From Mageeibacillus sp. UBA1193 (lineage in GTDB: Bacteria; Bacillota; Clostridia; Saccharofermentanales; Saccharofermentanaceae): a stretch of 9,186 nt of DNA. The position numbers and the translations under genes were made by a program. The notes beneath the pieces are model-generated. The model did not search any database, was not told the origin of the DNA, and saw only the letters and a program-made list of their open reading frames with translations. The stretch is from the NCBI GenBank assembly GCA_002310155.1, contig DBYF01000118.1, positions 2,000 to 11,185 on the forward strand, read 5' to 3'. Below are positions 1-5,811 of the stretch, piece after piece. Every line of letters starts with the position of its first letter. The first letter of the stretch is position 1.

Positions 1-821
1 GCGTCGAGCATCATCTGAACACCCTTGTTTCTCAGGGATGTACCGCAGATGACCGGAATGAGCTGGCAAGAGCATGTAGCCTTACGCAGAGCAGCCTTGA
101 GCTCGTCGATGGAGATCTCTTCTCCCTCGAGGAACTTCATGGTGAGCTCTTCATCAGTCTCAGCGATAGCCTCGACCATCTCCTCACGCTTCTTGTTAAC
201 GAACTCGACCATATCAGCCGGAACCTCACGGTCCTCGTACTGCATACCGTCTTCACTTACGTAGACCTCGGCACGAAGAGTCATCAGGTCGATAATACCT
301 TCGAAGTTGTCTTCCTTACCGATCGGGATCTGAATGGCAACAGCGTTGCTCTTCAGACGGTCTTTGATCATGTCGATTACATGGAAGAAATCCGCACCCA
401 GGATATCCATCTTGTTGACGTATACCATTCTCGGTACGCCGTAATGCTCAGCCTGTCTCCAAACTGTCTCGGTCTGAGGTTCAACACCACCACGAGCGGA
501 CATAACTGTTACCGCGCCGTCGAGTACACGCAGGGAGCGCTCAACTTCTACAGTAAAGTCAACGTGACCGGGGGTGTCGATGATGTTGATACGGTGACCC
601 TTCCACGGAGCTGTTGTAGCAGCAGATGTGATCGTGATACCACGCTCCTGCTCCTGAACCATCCAGTCCATTGTAGCGGCACCTTCGTGAACCTCACCCA
701 TCTTACGGTTGATACCCGTGTAATAGAGGATTCTCTCAGTAGTCGTTGTCTTACCCGCGTCGATGTGAGCCATGATACCGATATTTCTTGTGTTTTCGAG
801 TGAATACTCTCTCTTGTTCAT
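1..821 (-). CDS. fusA: Elongation factor G, N-terminal part (runs off left edge)
   Basis: EF-G is the GTPase that drives translocation of tRNA and mRNA on the ribosome and, with RRF, ribosome recycling. The ATG at 821-819 is preceded by AAGGAG at 833-838 and opens a frame that stays open to the left edge, giving 273 complete codons of about 690-700. All GTPase motifs are visible: P-loop AHIDAGKT (residues 18-25), the EQERGITI switch I segment, DTPGH (G3), NKMD (G4) and, close to the edge, a CGTSLRNKGVQ segment matching the G5 region and what follows. Domains II-V are outside the window. The gene starts 24 nt after the rpsG stop, the normal str operon order rpsL-rpsG-fusA, so it should be co-transcribed from the rpsL promoter. 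Identification is secure; only the 3' part is missing. Confidence 0.97.
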   Translation of the reverse strand, partial: MNKREYSLENTRNIGIMAHIDAGKTTTTERILYYTGINRKMGEVHEGAATMDWMVQEQERGITITSAATTAPWKGHRINIIDTPGHVDFTVEVERSLRVLDGAVTVMSARGGVEPQTETVWRQAEHYGVPRMVYVNKMDILGADFFHVIDMIKDRLKSNAVAIQIPIGKEDNFEGIIDLMTLRAEVYVSEDGMQYEDREVPADMVEFVNKKREEMVEAIAETDEELTMKFLEGEEISIDELKAALRKATCSCQLIPVICGTSLRNKGVQMMLD

Positions 822-845
822 CGTGTCAATTGCTCCTTCATCAAC

Positions 846-1316
846 TTACCATCTGTAATGTGCAAAAGCTCTGTTAGCTTCTGCCATCTTGTGCATTTCT
901 TCCTTCTTCTTGAATGCACCGCCTGTGCTGTTCGAAGCATCGATCAGTTCGTTGGCCAGACGATCGCACATTGTACGCTCGGATCTCTCACGGGCATACT
1001 TAACGATCCAACGCAGACCAAGTGTCTGACGACGAGCCGGACGAACTTCCATCGGAACCTGGTAGTTTGCACCACCAACACGTCTGGCCTTAACTTCCAA
1101 CATAGGCATAACGTTCTCAAGAGCCGCATTGAAAACTTCCATCGGCTCTTTGCCTGTGCGCTCTTTGATCAAGTCAAAAGCGTCGTAGCAAATTTTCTGT
1201 GCAACACCCTTCTTACCGTCGAGCATGATGTTGTTGATCAGCTTACTGACCTTTACATCATTGTAAAGCGGATCCGGGAGCACTTCTCTAACTGGGACAT
1301 TGCCTTTTCTTGGCAC
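846..1316 (-). CDS. rpsG: 30S ribosomal protein S7
   Basis: S7 is a primary 16S rRNA-binding protein that nucleates assembly of the 30S head and contacts the E-site tRNA. The 156 residues equal the usual Bacillota length, and typical segments are present: an N-terminal PVREVLPDPLY, a central KARRVGGANYQVPMEV block, and the ANRAFAHYRW C-terminus. The start codon is GTG (1316-1314), chosen because it gives the standard MPRKG start and follows a strong AGGAGGG Shine-Dalgarno about 9 nt upstream; no in-frame ATG fits. The gene ends in TAA. It lies 158 nt after rpsL, an unusually long gap for this operon, and 24 nt before fusA. In E. coli S7 represses its own operon by binding the rpsL-rpsG intercistronic RNA; whether that applies here is unknown. 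Confidence 0.97.
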   Translation of the reverse strand: MPRKGNVPVREVLPDPLYNDVKVSKLINNIMLDGKKGVAQKICYDAFDLIKERTGKEPMEVFNAALENVMPMLEVKARRVGGANYQVPMEVRPARRQTLGLRWIVKYARERSERTMCDRLANELIDASNSTGGAFKKKEEMHKMAEANRAFAHYRW

Positions 1317-1340
1317 TAGTCTTCCCTCCTTTTCATGATA

Positions 1341-1357
1341 TTCAGTCTCTAACTGAA
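1341..1357 (-). other. Small hairpin just upstream of the rpsG ribosome binding site
   Basis: TTCAGT (1341-1346) and ACTGAA (1352-1357) form a perfect 6-bp stem with a 5-nt loop. In the transcript it ends a few nucleotides before the rpsG Shine-Dalgarno (about 1325-1333). It might affect S7 translation initiation, but 6 bp of mostly weak pairs may be fortuitous. Confidence 0.3.
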
Positions 1358-1390
1358 ACCATAGGTACTCACGTAAAAAAATTAGTTCTT

Positions 1391-1457
1391 TTGGACCGTG
1401 TCAGCGCCAGTAGCATGTCCCTTATATAGACAGTGTACTGACAACTTTTCTGTCCAA
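1391..1457 (-). promoter_or_regulatory. Nested RNA stem in the rpsL-rpsG gap, candidate S7 autoregulatory site
   Basis: In the minus-strand transcript, UUGGAC (1457-1452) pairs perfectly with GUCCAA (1396-1391). Inside it UGUCAG (1443-1438) pairs perfectly with CUGACA (1404-1399). The two 6-bp helices are separated by an asymmetric internal loop of 8 and 2 nt. The location, between the S12 and S7 genes, matches that of the S7 translational operator in E. coli, but I see no specific sequence match to that operator or to the S7 site in 16S rRNA. A run of seven U residues follows about 11 nt after the outer stem, too far for a standard terminator. The pairing is read directly; the regulatory role is inferred. 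Confidence 0.4.
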
Positions 1458-1474
1458 CCGCAGGAAATAAAGAA

Positions 1475-1903
1475 TTACTTCTTTACCTTAGCGGCCTTCG
1501 GCTTCTTCGCACCATACTTGGAGCGGCCCTGCATACGATTTGCAACACCTGCTGTATCCAGAGTACCGCGAACGATGTGATAACGAACACCAGGAAGGTC
1601 CTTAACACGTCCGCCACGGATCAATACAACGGAGTGCTCCTGCAGATTGTGTCCGATTCCCGGAATATATGCAGTTACTTCGTAGCCATTGGTAAGACGT
1701 ACTCTTGCAACCTTTCTCAAAGCAGAGTTCGGCTTCTTAGGAGTTACGGTCTTAACAACTGTGCACACACCACGCTTTTGCGGGGAAGAAACGTCTGTTT
1801 CCTGCTTGCGCAAGGTATTCAGTCCAGACTGAAGAGCTTTAGAGGAAGACTTGTAGATCTTCGAAGTTCTGCCGGACTTTACCAGTTGGTTGAACGTAGG
1901 CAT
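1475..1903 (-). CDS. rpsL: 30S ribosomal protein S12
   Basis: S12 sits at the decoding centre and helps set translational accuracy. The 142 residues carry the family core: SSPQKRGVCT, TPKKPNSALRK, PGIGHNLQEHS and GGRVKDLPGVRYH. Compared with the 124-residue E. coli protein there are 13 extra residues before the core, as in Bacillota S12, and a Lys-rich C-terminus. Residues corresponding to E. coli K43 and K88 (counting Met) are K56 and K101; both are lysine, the usual streptomycin-sensitive state. The start ATG (1903-1901) gives the standard MPTFNQLV N-terminus and follows AAAGGAGA. The frame is open 50 codons further upstream, but that stretch contains the promoter and leader, so it is not coding. 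This is the first gene of the str operon here. Confidence 0.97.
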   Translation of the reverse strand: MPTFNQLVKSGRTSKIYKSSSKALQSGLNTLRKQETDVSSPQKRGVCTVVKTVTPKKPNSALRKVARVRLTNGYEVTAYIPGIGHNLQEHSVVLIRGGRVKDLPGVRYHIVRGTLDTAGVANRMQGRSKYGAKKPKAAKVKK

Positions 1904-1934
1904 CAATACATCTCCTTTCATAATTGTAATGTCT

Positions 1935-1972
1935 CGATAAAACGGCGCACAAAAAGAAACCCCGTTTTGTCG
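1935..1972 (-). promoter_or_regulatory. Hairpin at the 5' end of the rpsL leader RNA
   Basis: CGA (1935-1937) plus AAAACGG (1939-1945) pair with CCGTTTT (1962-1968) plus TCG (1970-1972), giving 3+7 bp around one mismatch and a 16-nt loop. The predicted transcription start near 1974 puts this stem at the extreme 5' end of the mRNA. There is no U tract after it, so it is not a terminator. A competing smaller hairpin, CCCG (1974-1971) with CGGG (1964-1961), shares the 5' arm and excludes the larger one. A 5' stem can protect mRNA from decay; a regulatory switch is possible but unproven. Confidence 0.5.
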
Positions 1973-1980
1973 GGCAATTA

Positions 1981-2009
1981 AGTATAGCACCTGAATTTTG
2001 TCTTGTAAA
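1981..2009 (-). promoter_or_regulatory. Promoter of the rpsL-rpsG-fusA operon
   Basis: On the minus strand, TTTACA (2009-2004, 5/6 match to the -35 consensus) is followed after exactly 17 nt by TATACT (1986-1981, 5/6 match to -10), and TGC directly before it makes an extended -10. Start of transcription is expected around 1974, giving a leader of about 70 nt. This is the best sigma-A-type promoter in the window. It lies downstream of the terminator at 2052-2083, which fits an independently transcribed str operon. Confidence 0.8.
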
Positions 2010-2051
2010 CAAAGTTTTTCAAATTCCGCCCGAAAAGCACTTCCAGAGCAC

Positions 2052-2083
2052 AAAAAAGCCTGTCTTCAGGGGTGAAGGCAGGC
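2052..2083 (-). terminator. Intrinsic terminator of the lipoprotein gene
   Basis: In the minus-strand RNA, an 11-position stem (GCCUG and CUUCA paired with UGAAG and CAGGC around one C-A mismatch) with a CCCC loop is followed at once by six U residues (2057-2052). It begins about 28 nt after the stop codon of the lipoprotein gene and ends that transcript before the rpsL promoter. Confidence 0.85.
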
Positions 2084-2111
2084 CTTTGAGATGCTTCTTC
2101 AGATCAGAATG

Positions 2112-2621
2112 TCACTCGATCTCGTATCCGAGGTCAGAAAGTGCTTTCTTAAGAGTCTTCTTAGAGGACTTGTCGGAAGTAGAGTAGCATACGAGGAGTG
2201 ACTCTTCTGCAACTACGCATACCACGTACCACTCACCCTCGATGATCTCGGAATCCTTATCGAACTCACCGTCCGCTGTGAAGTACCAGGACTTCTTCGC
2301 GATCTCACCATCGAAGAGCTCATCTTCTTCCTCAGCCTTGAGGTCATCGTAAGAAGCGTTGAAGCAGGCCTTCGCGTCGCCCTTGGTCTCGAAGAGATAG
2401 TAATAGATCGATACACCGGAATCTCTGTCTTCAGAATACTCGGCTACCCAGCACTCTTCTGCATCGTCATCCTCGCGCTCTTCGACTTCAAAATCAGCCT
2501 TGCCAAGGATCTTCTTAAACTCTTTAACTGTTACTTTCTTCTTGGAAGCACCGCAGGCTGCCAGAGAAAGAGCCATTGCACCAACCAGTACGAGAGCTGT
2601 TAATCTCTTCAATGTCTTCAT
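2112..2621 (-). CDS. Small acidic lipoprotein of unknown function
   Basis: The 169-residue product has a lipoprotein signal: basic start MKTLKR, hydrophobic stretch (residues 7-20), and the lipobox LAAC with Cys23, so it should be diacylated and anchored on the outer face of the cytoplasmic membrane. The mature part is about 147 residues, strongly acidic (an EEREDDDAEE cluster near 47-56), mixed alpha/beta in appearance, with four further cysteines (57, 86, 135, 145) that could form disulfides. I do not recognise a family. The start ATG (2621-2619) follows AAAGGAG about 7 nt upstream. The gene has its own likely promoter (2679-2707) and terminator (2052-2083), so it is probably monocistronic. 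It sits where rpoC or an L7Ae-like gene often precedes rpsL, but nothing in the sequence links it to translation. Confidence 0.88.
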   Translation of the reverse strand: MKTLKRLTALVLVGAMALSLAACGASKKKVTVKEFKKILGKADFEVEEREDDDAEECWVAEYSEDRDSGVSIYYYLFETKGDAKACFNASYDDLKAEEEDELFDGEIAKKSWYFTADGEFDKDSEIIEGEWYVVCVVAEESLLVCYSTSDKSSKKTLKKALSDLGYEIE

Positions 2622-2678
2622 ACCACTTCTCCTTTATCAATCCATGATATCGTGTTCAGCACAGGATATATCAGGGAC

Positions 2679-2707
2679 ATTTTAACTCAAATAAATCCGA
2701 TATTCAA
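2679..2707 (-). promoter_or_regulatory. Likely promoter of the lipoprotein gene
   Basis: On the minus strand, TTGAAT (2707-2702, 4/6) and TAAAAT (2684-2679, 5/6) are separated by 17 nt; transcription would start near 2672, about 50 nt before the ATG. The -35 box lies inside a small dyad, ATTCA-AC-TGAAT (2702-2713), which could be a repressor site but is short enough to be chance. Confidence 0.55.
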
Positions 2708-2720
2708 CTGAATCCCTACG

Positions 2721-2740
2721 GAAATGGCGACTCTTCCGCC
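2721..2740 (-). terminator. Weak possible terminator after the zinc-ribbon gene
   Basis: GGCG (2726-2729) and CGCC (2737-2740) form a 4-bp stem, plus one wobble pair, with a short loop. It is followed in the minus-strand RNA by AUUUCC. It lies about 40 nt after the stop of the zinc-ribbon membrane protein gene. The stem and U run are both poor. No better terminator is visible between 2679 and 2779. Confidence 0.3.
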
Positions 2741-2779
2741 TTTTGAAAAGCACTTCTCCTGCATTTCTTCTTCGCGGGA

Positions 2780-3610
2780 TCAGGAAATCAGGAGGATAAG
2801 AAAGAGCAGGAACGCTGCACCGACGAGGAGCATATCCGCGATCATCGTCAGTTTTTTGGACCTGCTGATTATCCTTTCGGGGTCCTCGTTATACGCACCG
2901 TTCTTCAGATTCAGAAGGGAAAGGAATGCGATCAGGGAGATCACCAGTGAAGGTATGCTCATACCGCAAAGGCAGAGAAGTCCGATGCAGCTTAAGATCA
3001 AGGTGATCATGCTGTGGACATACCATCCCTGATACTTGGAAGGATCCGCCTTCGTATTCGTCTGAGGTCTCGTGTATGTCACCGGCATCTGAGCCTGAGC
3101 ATCCCGGATCGCAGAAGCTGCTTCGTCTCTCTTCTGGGCGATCTTCTCCGCCACGGATTCCGGCACGAACAGTCCCGCGACCGCCGCGCCGCTGCGCTTC
3201 GAATTCAGGCCGCCTTTACTCTTCTTATATACTGTCTCCCCGCTGGCTGCCGCGGAATACATGACCTTCCGCCCCGTCTGCGCAGGAGTTTTTTCGGGCT
3301 CCACGGCGTTCTTCTCCGCAGGTGCTTCAGAAGCAGCCGCAACTACAGGCGCTTCTTCGACCGGGGGAACAGGCTCGGCTTTGGGCGCTTCTTCCACTAC
3401 CGGTGCCACAGGCACAGTCGGGTCCGGGATCTGGGAGACCGTCGGGTCCGGGAAAGAGGACGCAGTCGGATCCGGGAATGCATCCGATGCATCCGTCAGG
3501 TCCGGAAGACCTTCCGAAAAATCCACTTTATCTGCAGAAAACGGAGAACCGCATGCATCGCAGCGGTCTCCGCTTTCTTGTTGGTTATTACAAAAACGAC
3601 AGGTTTTCAT
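2780..3610 (-). CDS. Zinc-ribbon membrane protein with Pro-rich repeats and dispanin-like C-terminus
   Basis: The 276-residue product has three parts. Residues 4-20 form a CxxC-x9-CxxC zinc ribbon (Cys4, Cys7, Cys17, Cys20). Residues 30-190 are a low-complexity linker rich in Pro, Ala, Glu and Val, including three near-identical 8-residue units with a PDPT core (about 45-68). Residues 195-276 are a membrane region: a Cys/Gly-rich hydrophobic stretch (200-234), a polar loop with RSKK (250-253), then a hydrophobic segment to the C-terminus (256-275). The pattern of membrane stretch, short polar loop, RSKK and second membrane stretch resembles CD225/dispanin-type bacterial proteins; that is my inference from appearance. 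The zinc ribbon is presumably cytoplasmic. The ATG (3610-3608) lies 15 nt after the tyrS stop behind a modest AAGGGT site, so the two genes are probably co-transcribed. The function is unknown. Confidence 0.88.
   Translation of the reverse strand: MKTCRFCNNQQESGDRCDACGSPFSADKVDFSEGLPDLTDASDAFPDPTASSFPDPTVSQIPDPTVPVAPVVEEAPKAEPVPPVEEAPVVAAASEAPAEKNAVEPEKTPAQTGRKVMYSAAASGETVYKKSKGGLNSKRSGAAVAGLFVPESVAEKIAQKRDEAASAIRDAQAQMPVTYTRPQTNTKADPSKYQGWYVHSMITLILSCIGLLCLCGMSIPSLVISLIAFLSLLNLKNGAYNEDPERIISRSKKLTMIADMLLVGAAFLLFLILLIS
3417..3488 (-). repeat. Three tandem 24-bp coding repeats in the zinc-ribbon gene
   Basis: The core GTCGGGTCCGGGA occurs at 3417 and 3441, and with one change (GTCGGATCCGGGA) at 3465, an exact 24-nt period. 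Each unit encodes eight residues centred on PDPT in the Pro-rich linker. Nucleotide identity of the cores suggests recent duplication and possible copy-number variation between strains, always in frame because 24 is a multiple of 3. Confidence 0.8.
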
Positions 3611-3625
3611 AGCCTACCCTTGAGA

Positions 3626-4873
3626 TCAGCCGATCGTGAGACGGTGGTGTACTTTCTTACCCTTTCTCAGGAAAGCTTCTCCGTTACTGAAATCTTTTTC
3701 TGTCAGCATGTAGTAAACATCCTCAACAGCAACGTCATTGAGGTAGATACCCTTCTGCTGGATCATGCGGCGAGCCTCACCCTTGGAAGGTGTGAGCTTG
3801 GTCTCCACGAGGAGATCCAGGAGAGACAGTCCGTCACCGGAGAGACGGTCAGCAGCGATCGCTGTGGTCGCCATATCGTCAGAACGTCCGCCCTTCTCGA
3901 AAAGATCCTCTGCCTGCTTCTTAACTGCGAGCGCAGTCTCTTCGCCGTGAACGATCTTGGTAACTTCGAATGCCAGTCTCTTCTTCGCCTCGTTGATCGC
4001 GGCGTCAGTGAGCTTAGCGTATTCTTCGATCTCCTCGAGTGATACGAATGTCAGGAGCTTTAAGCACTTGATAACATCCGCGTCCTCGACGTTTCTCCAG
4101 TACTGGTAGAAATCGAAAGGAGTTGTCTTATTCGGATCGAGCCATACTGCGCCCTTCGCAGTCTTACCCATCTTCTTGCCTTCGCTGTTTGTCAGAAGTG
4201 TGAATGTCAGACCGAAAGCCTCGCCCTGTTCTTTACGGCGGATCAGTTCAACACCGCCGAGGATATTCGACCACTGGTCGTCACCGCCGAGCTCGAGCTG
4301 GCAGTTGTATTTCTGGTACAGGTACAGGAAGTCGTAGCTCTGCAGCAGCATGTAGTTAAACTCGAGGAACGACAGACCTCTCTCCAGACGCTGCTTGTAG
4401 CACTCGAAAGTGAGCATGCGGTTAACGGAGAAGTGCGGTCCTACATCTCTCAGGAATTCAATGTAGTTCAGAGGCAGGAGCCAGTCACCATTGTTGACGA
4501 TGAGTGCTTTTCCATCGGAAAAGTCAACGACCTTGCCCATCTGCTTCTTGAAGCACTCGACGTTGTGGTCGATCGTCTCACGTGTCAGCATCTGACGCAT
4601 ATCGGATCTTCCTGTCGGGTCGCCGATCATACCGGTACCGCCACCCATCAGGGCGATCGGACGGTGGCCTGCCTTCTGCATGTGGCTCATGACCATCATC
4701 TGTACGAAGTGGCCGACATGCAGGCTGTCTGCGGTCGGATCAAAGCCGATATAGAAGGTGACACCCGGCTTACTTAACAGATTGTAGATTTCTTCGCGAT
4801 GTGTGGTCTGCGCTACATAACCACGTGCCTCCAACACATCAAATACATTTTGGTACGTTTCTTCGGACATCAT
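3626..4873 (-). CDS. tyrS: Tyrosine--tRNA ligase
   Basis: This is a class I synthetase that charges tRNA(Tyr) with tyrosine in the cytoplasm. The 415 residues show the HIGH signature as HVGH (52-55), the tyrosine-pocket segment GGDDQWSNI (about 196-204), the KMSKS loop as KMGKT (234-238), and a C-terminal S4-like RNA-binding domain (about 347-412). GGDDQWSN in place of the GGSDQWGN of many TyrRS, and KMGKT, are variants I associate with clostridial enzymes. Two adjacent ATGs (4873 and 4870) follow AGGAGG; spacing is 5 or 8 nt, so the true first Met is uncertain by one codon. The gene has a promoter at 4920-4949 and ends in TGA 15 nt before the zinc-ribbon membrane protein gene. The upstream region is too short and lacks the features of a T-box leader. 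Confidence 0.97.
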   Translation of the reverse strand: MMSEETYQNVFDVLEARGYVAQTTHREEIYNLLSKPGVTFYIGFDPTADSLHVGHFVQMMVMSHMQKAGHRPIALMGGGTGMIGDPTGRSDMRQMLTRETIDHNVECFKKQMGKVVDFSDGKALIVNNGDWLLPLNYIEFLRDVGPHFSVNRMLTFECYKQRLERGLSFLEFNYMLLQSYDFLYLYQKYNCQLELGGDDQWSNILGGVELIRRKEQGEAFGLTFTLLTNSEGKKMGKTAKGAVWLDPNKTTPFDFYQYWRNVEDADVIKCLKLLTFVSLEEIEEYAKLTDAAINEAKKRLAFEVTKIVHGEETALAVKKQAEDLFEKGGRSDDMATTAIAADRLSGDGLSLLDLLVETKLTPSKGEARRMIQQKGIYLNDVAVEDVYYMLTEKDFSNGEAFLRKGKKVHHRLTIG

Positions 4874-4919
4874 TATTTCCTCCTATATATAATATTCCGC
4901 CTTGAAATCAGGCTTGCTA

Positions 4920-4949
4920 ATTCTACTTCTAAACAGAAGGTAAAGTCAA
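4920..4949 (-). promoter_or_regulatory. Promoter of tyrS
   Basis: On the minus strand, TTGACT (4949-4944, 5/6) and TAGAAT (4925-4920, 5/6) are 18 nt apart. Transcription should start near 4913, giving a 40-nt leader with only a 4-bp hairpin (GCCT 4899-4902 with AGGC 4910-4913) before AGGAGG. The zinc-ribbon gene downstream probably depends on this promoter too. Confidence 0.65.
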
Positions 4950-5070
4950 CAACCCGTTAGTTTCTTTCGAGTTTTCAAAACGTTTACCAAATCACGCTTA
5001 TAGAATATTGTTTCCGGAGAAGCTTCCGTCCTATGCTTGACCCAACCTGTTTCCCAAGGAGGATCTTCCT
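4950..5070 (+). promoter_or_regulatory. Sortase upstream region, no clear promoter
   Basis: This stretch lies between the tyrS promoter and the divergently read sortase gene. It holds an 11-bp perfect palindrome, GTTTTCAAAAC (4971-4981), and a -10-like TATAGAAT (4999-5006) without a well-placed -35. A weak pair, TTGTTT (5008) and TATGCT (5032), lies further on. A strong AAGGAGG ribosome site lies at 5056-5062. The palindrome could be an operator between divergent genes. I cannot name the sortase promoter with confidence. Confidence 0.3.
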
Positions 5071-5793
5071 ATGTCTTCTTCTCGAAAAGCACTCGTCCCC
5101 GTTCTTGTTTTCTGGCTCTGCGGTGTCTCTTTTATCCTCGCTTCGGCTCATCTTCGGAATGAAGAATACCGCTCGGGCGAGGACGCCCGCGAATCACAGA
5201 TCCAGAGCATGGTCGACCGGATCGGGGAAGAAGATTCCTCGGAGATCCTTGTCGATGCAGACGCGCTTCCGGTATCCGGAGAAGAAGACCTACCCGACGA
5301 AACTGTACAGAGCTCCGAACCGGACGCGTCCCCTGCTGACGGGGCTTCCGATATTGCCGGAAGGCCCTCCGGAAACACATACTCTCTTCGGTCTTACGGT
5401 ACGATCAGTATCCCCTCGATCGGCTGTGAACTTCCGCTGTGGGACGGAGCCGGAACGGTCGAACTAAGATACGGAGCGGGACGCATGCCTCTTTCCTGCG
5501 AGGCCGGCAAGCCCGGCAACCTGATCATCTTCGGCCACCGCATGAGAAGATACGGCTCGATCTTTAACCGTCTGGGGGAAGTTGCGATCGGCGATTCCAT
5601 TCTGATCGTAAGAAATGGTTCCACCTTCACGTACACGGTCGACCAGATCGAAACGATCGATCCGTCTGAGCTGTCACGCTACATGGATATGGAAAAAGAG
5701 GGTGATCACGGATCTTGCCGGATCACCCTCATTACCTGCACGCCGACAGGTGTCGGATCTCACCGTCTGGTCATCATCGGACACCTGATCTGA
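5071..5793 (+). CDS. Sortase, class C/D-like
   Basis: Sortases are membrane-anchored cysteine transpeptidases that join surface proteins to the cell wall or to one another as pili. The 240-residue product has a short basic N-terminus, one membrane segment (about 7-25), an acidic low-complexity linker (28-105) and the catalytic domain (108-240). The triad is visible: His156 in FGHRM, Cys223 in TLITCTP, Arg232 in SHRLVI. The TCTP-x-G-x-x-x-HRL stretch resembles class C enzymes, but there is no C-terminal membrane segment and I see no DPW/DPF-type lid motif, so a class D-like enzyme is equally possible. AAGGAGG lies 8 nt before the ATG. It is the only plus-strand gene here. Its TGA is 18 nt from the stop of the convergent giant surface protein, a likely substrate or pathway partner. 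Codons for residues about 208-220 also form the terminator of that opposing gene. Confidence 0.93.
   Translation: MSSSRKALVPVLVFWLCGVSFILASAHLRNEEYRSGEDARESQIQSMVDRIGEEDSSEILVDADALPVSGEEDLPDETVQSSEPDASPADGASDIAGRPSGNTYSLRSYGTISIPSIGCELPLWDGAGTVELRYGAGRMPLSCEAGKPGNLIIFGHRMRRYGSIFNRLGEVAIGDSILIVRNGSTFTYTVDQIETIDPSELSRYMDMEKEGDHGSCRITLITCTPTGVGSHRLVIIGHLI
5693..5730 (-). terminator. Strong intrinsic terminator for the giant surface protein gene, inside the sortase CDS
   Basis: GAGGGTGATC (5698-5707) and GATCACCCTC (5721-5730) are a perfect 10-bp inverted repeat. It extends inward by CGG (5709-5711) with CCG (5718-5720) around a single bulged base, leaving a 6-nt loop. On the minus strand the hairpin is followed directly by five T residues (5697-5693), the layout of a Rho-independent terminator, 82 nt after the surface protein stop. 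On the plus strand no T run follows, so sortase mRNA should read through. Confidence 0.8.
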
Positions 5794-5796
5794 AAA

Positions 5797-5809
5797 GGAT
5801 CATCTATCC
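5797..5809. other. Minimal hairpin between the convergent stop codons
   Basis: GGAT (5797-5800) and ATCC (5806-5809) pair around a 5-nt loop in the 18-nt gap between the two genes. On the minus strand only a few T residues follow. It is too weak to be the main terminator for either gene. I see no convincing plus-strand terminator for the sortase, so its transcript may run antisense into the surface protein gene. Confidence 0.2.
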
Positions 5810-5811
5810 GC

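Noticed and set aside
1317..1336. Six-codon ORF (ATG at 1336) whose TAG overlaps the rpsG GTG
   Set aside because: It contains the rpsG Shine-Dalgarno itself and has no ribosome site of its own; most likely chance.
1904..2053. 50-codon N-terminal extension of rpsL
   Set aside because: The frame is open, but the stretch contains a consensus promoter, the 5' leader hairpin and part of a terminator, and S12 proteins start at MPTxNQL behind the good ribosome site at 1903.
2687..2764. 25-codon minus-strand ORF upstream of the lipoprotein gene
   Set aside because: No proper ribosome site, and it overlaps the lipoprotein promoter; no recognisable product.
3014..4042. Long plus-strand ORF of 342 codons
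   Set aside because: It lies antisense to tyrS and the zinc-ribbon gene, is Arg/Cys/His-rich and has no domain signature; a shadow of the real genes.
4874..5070. T-box riboswitch before tyrS
   Set aside because: The promoter leaves a leader of only about 40 nt, with no specifier stem, T-box sequence or terminator hairpin.
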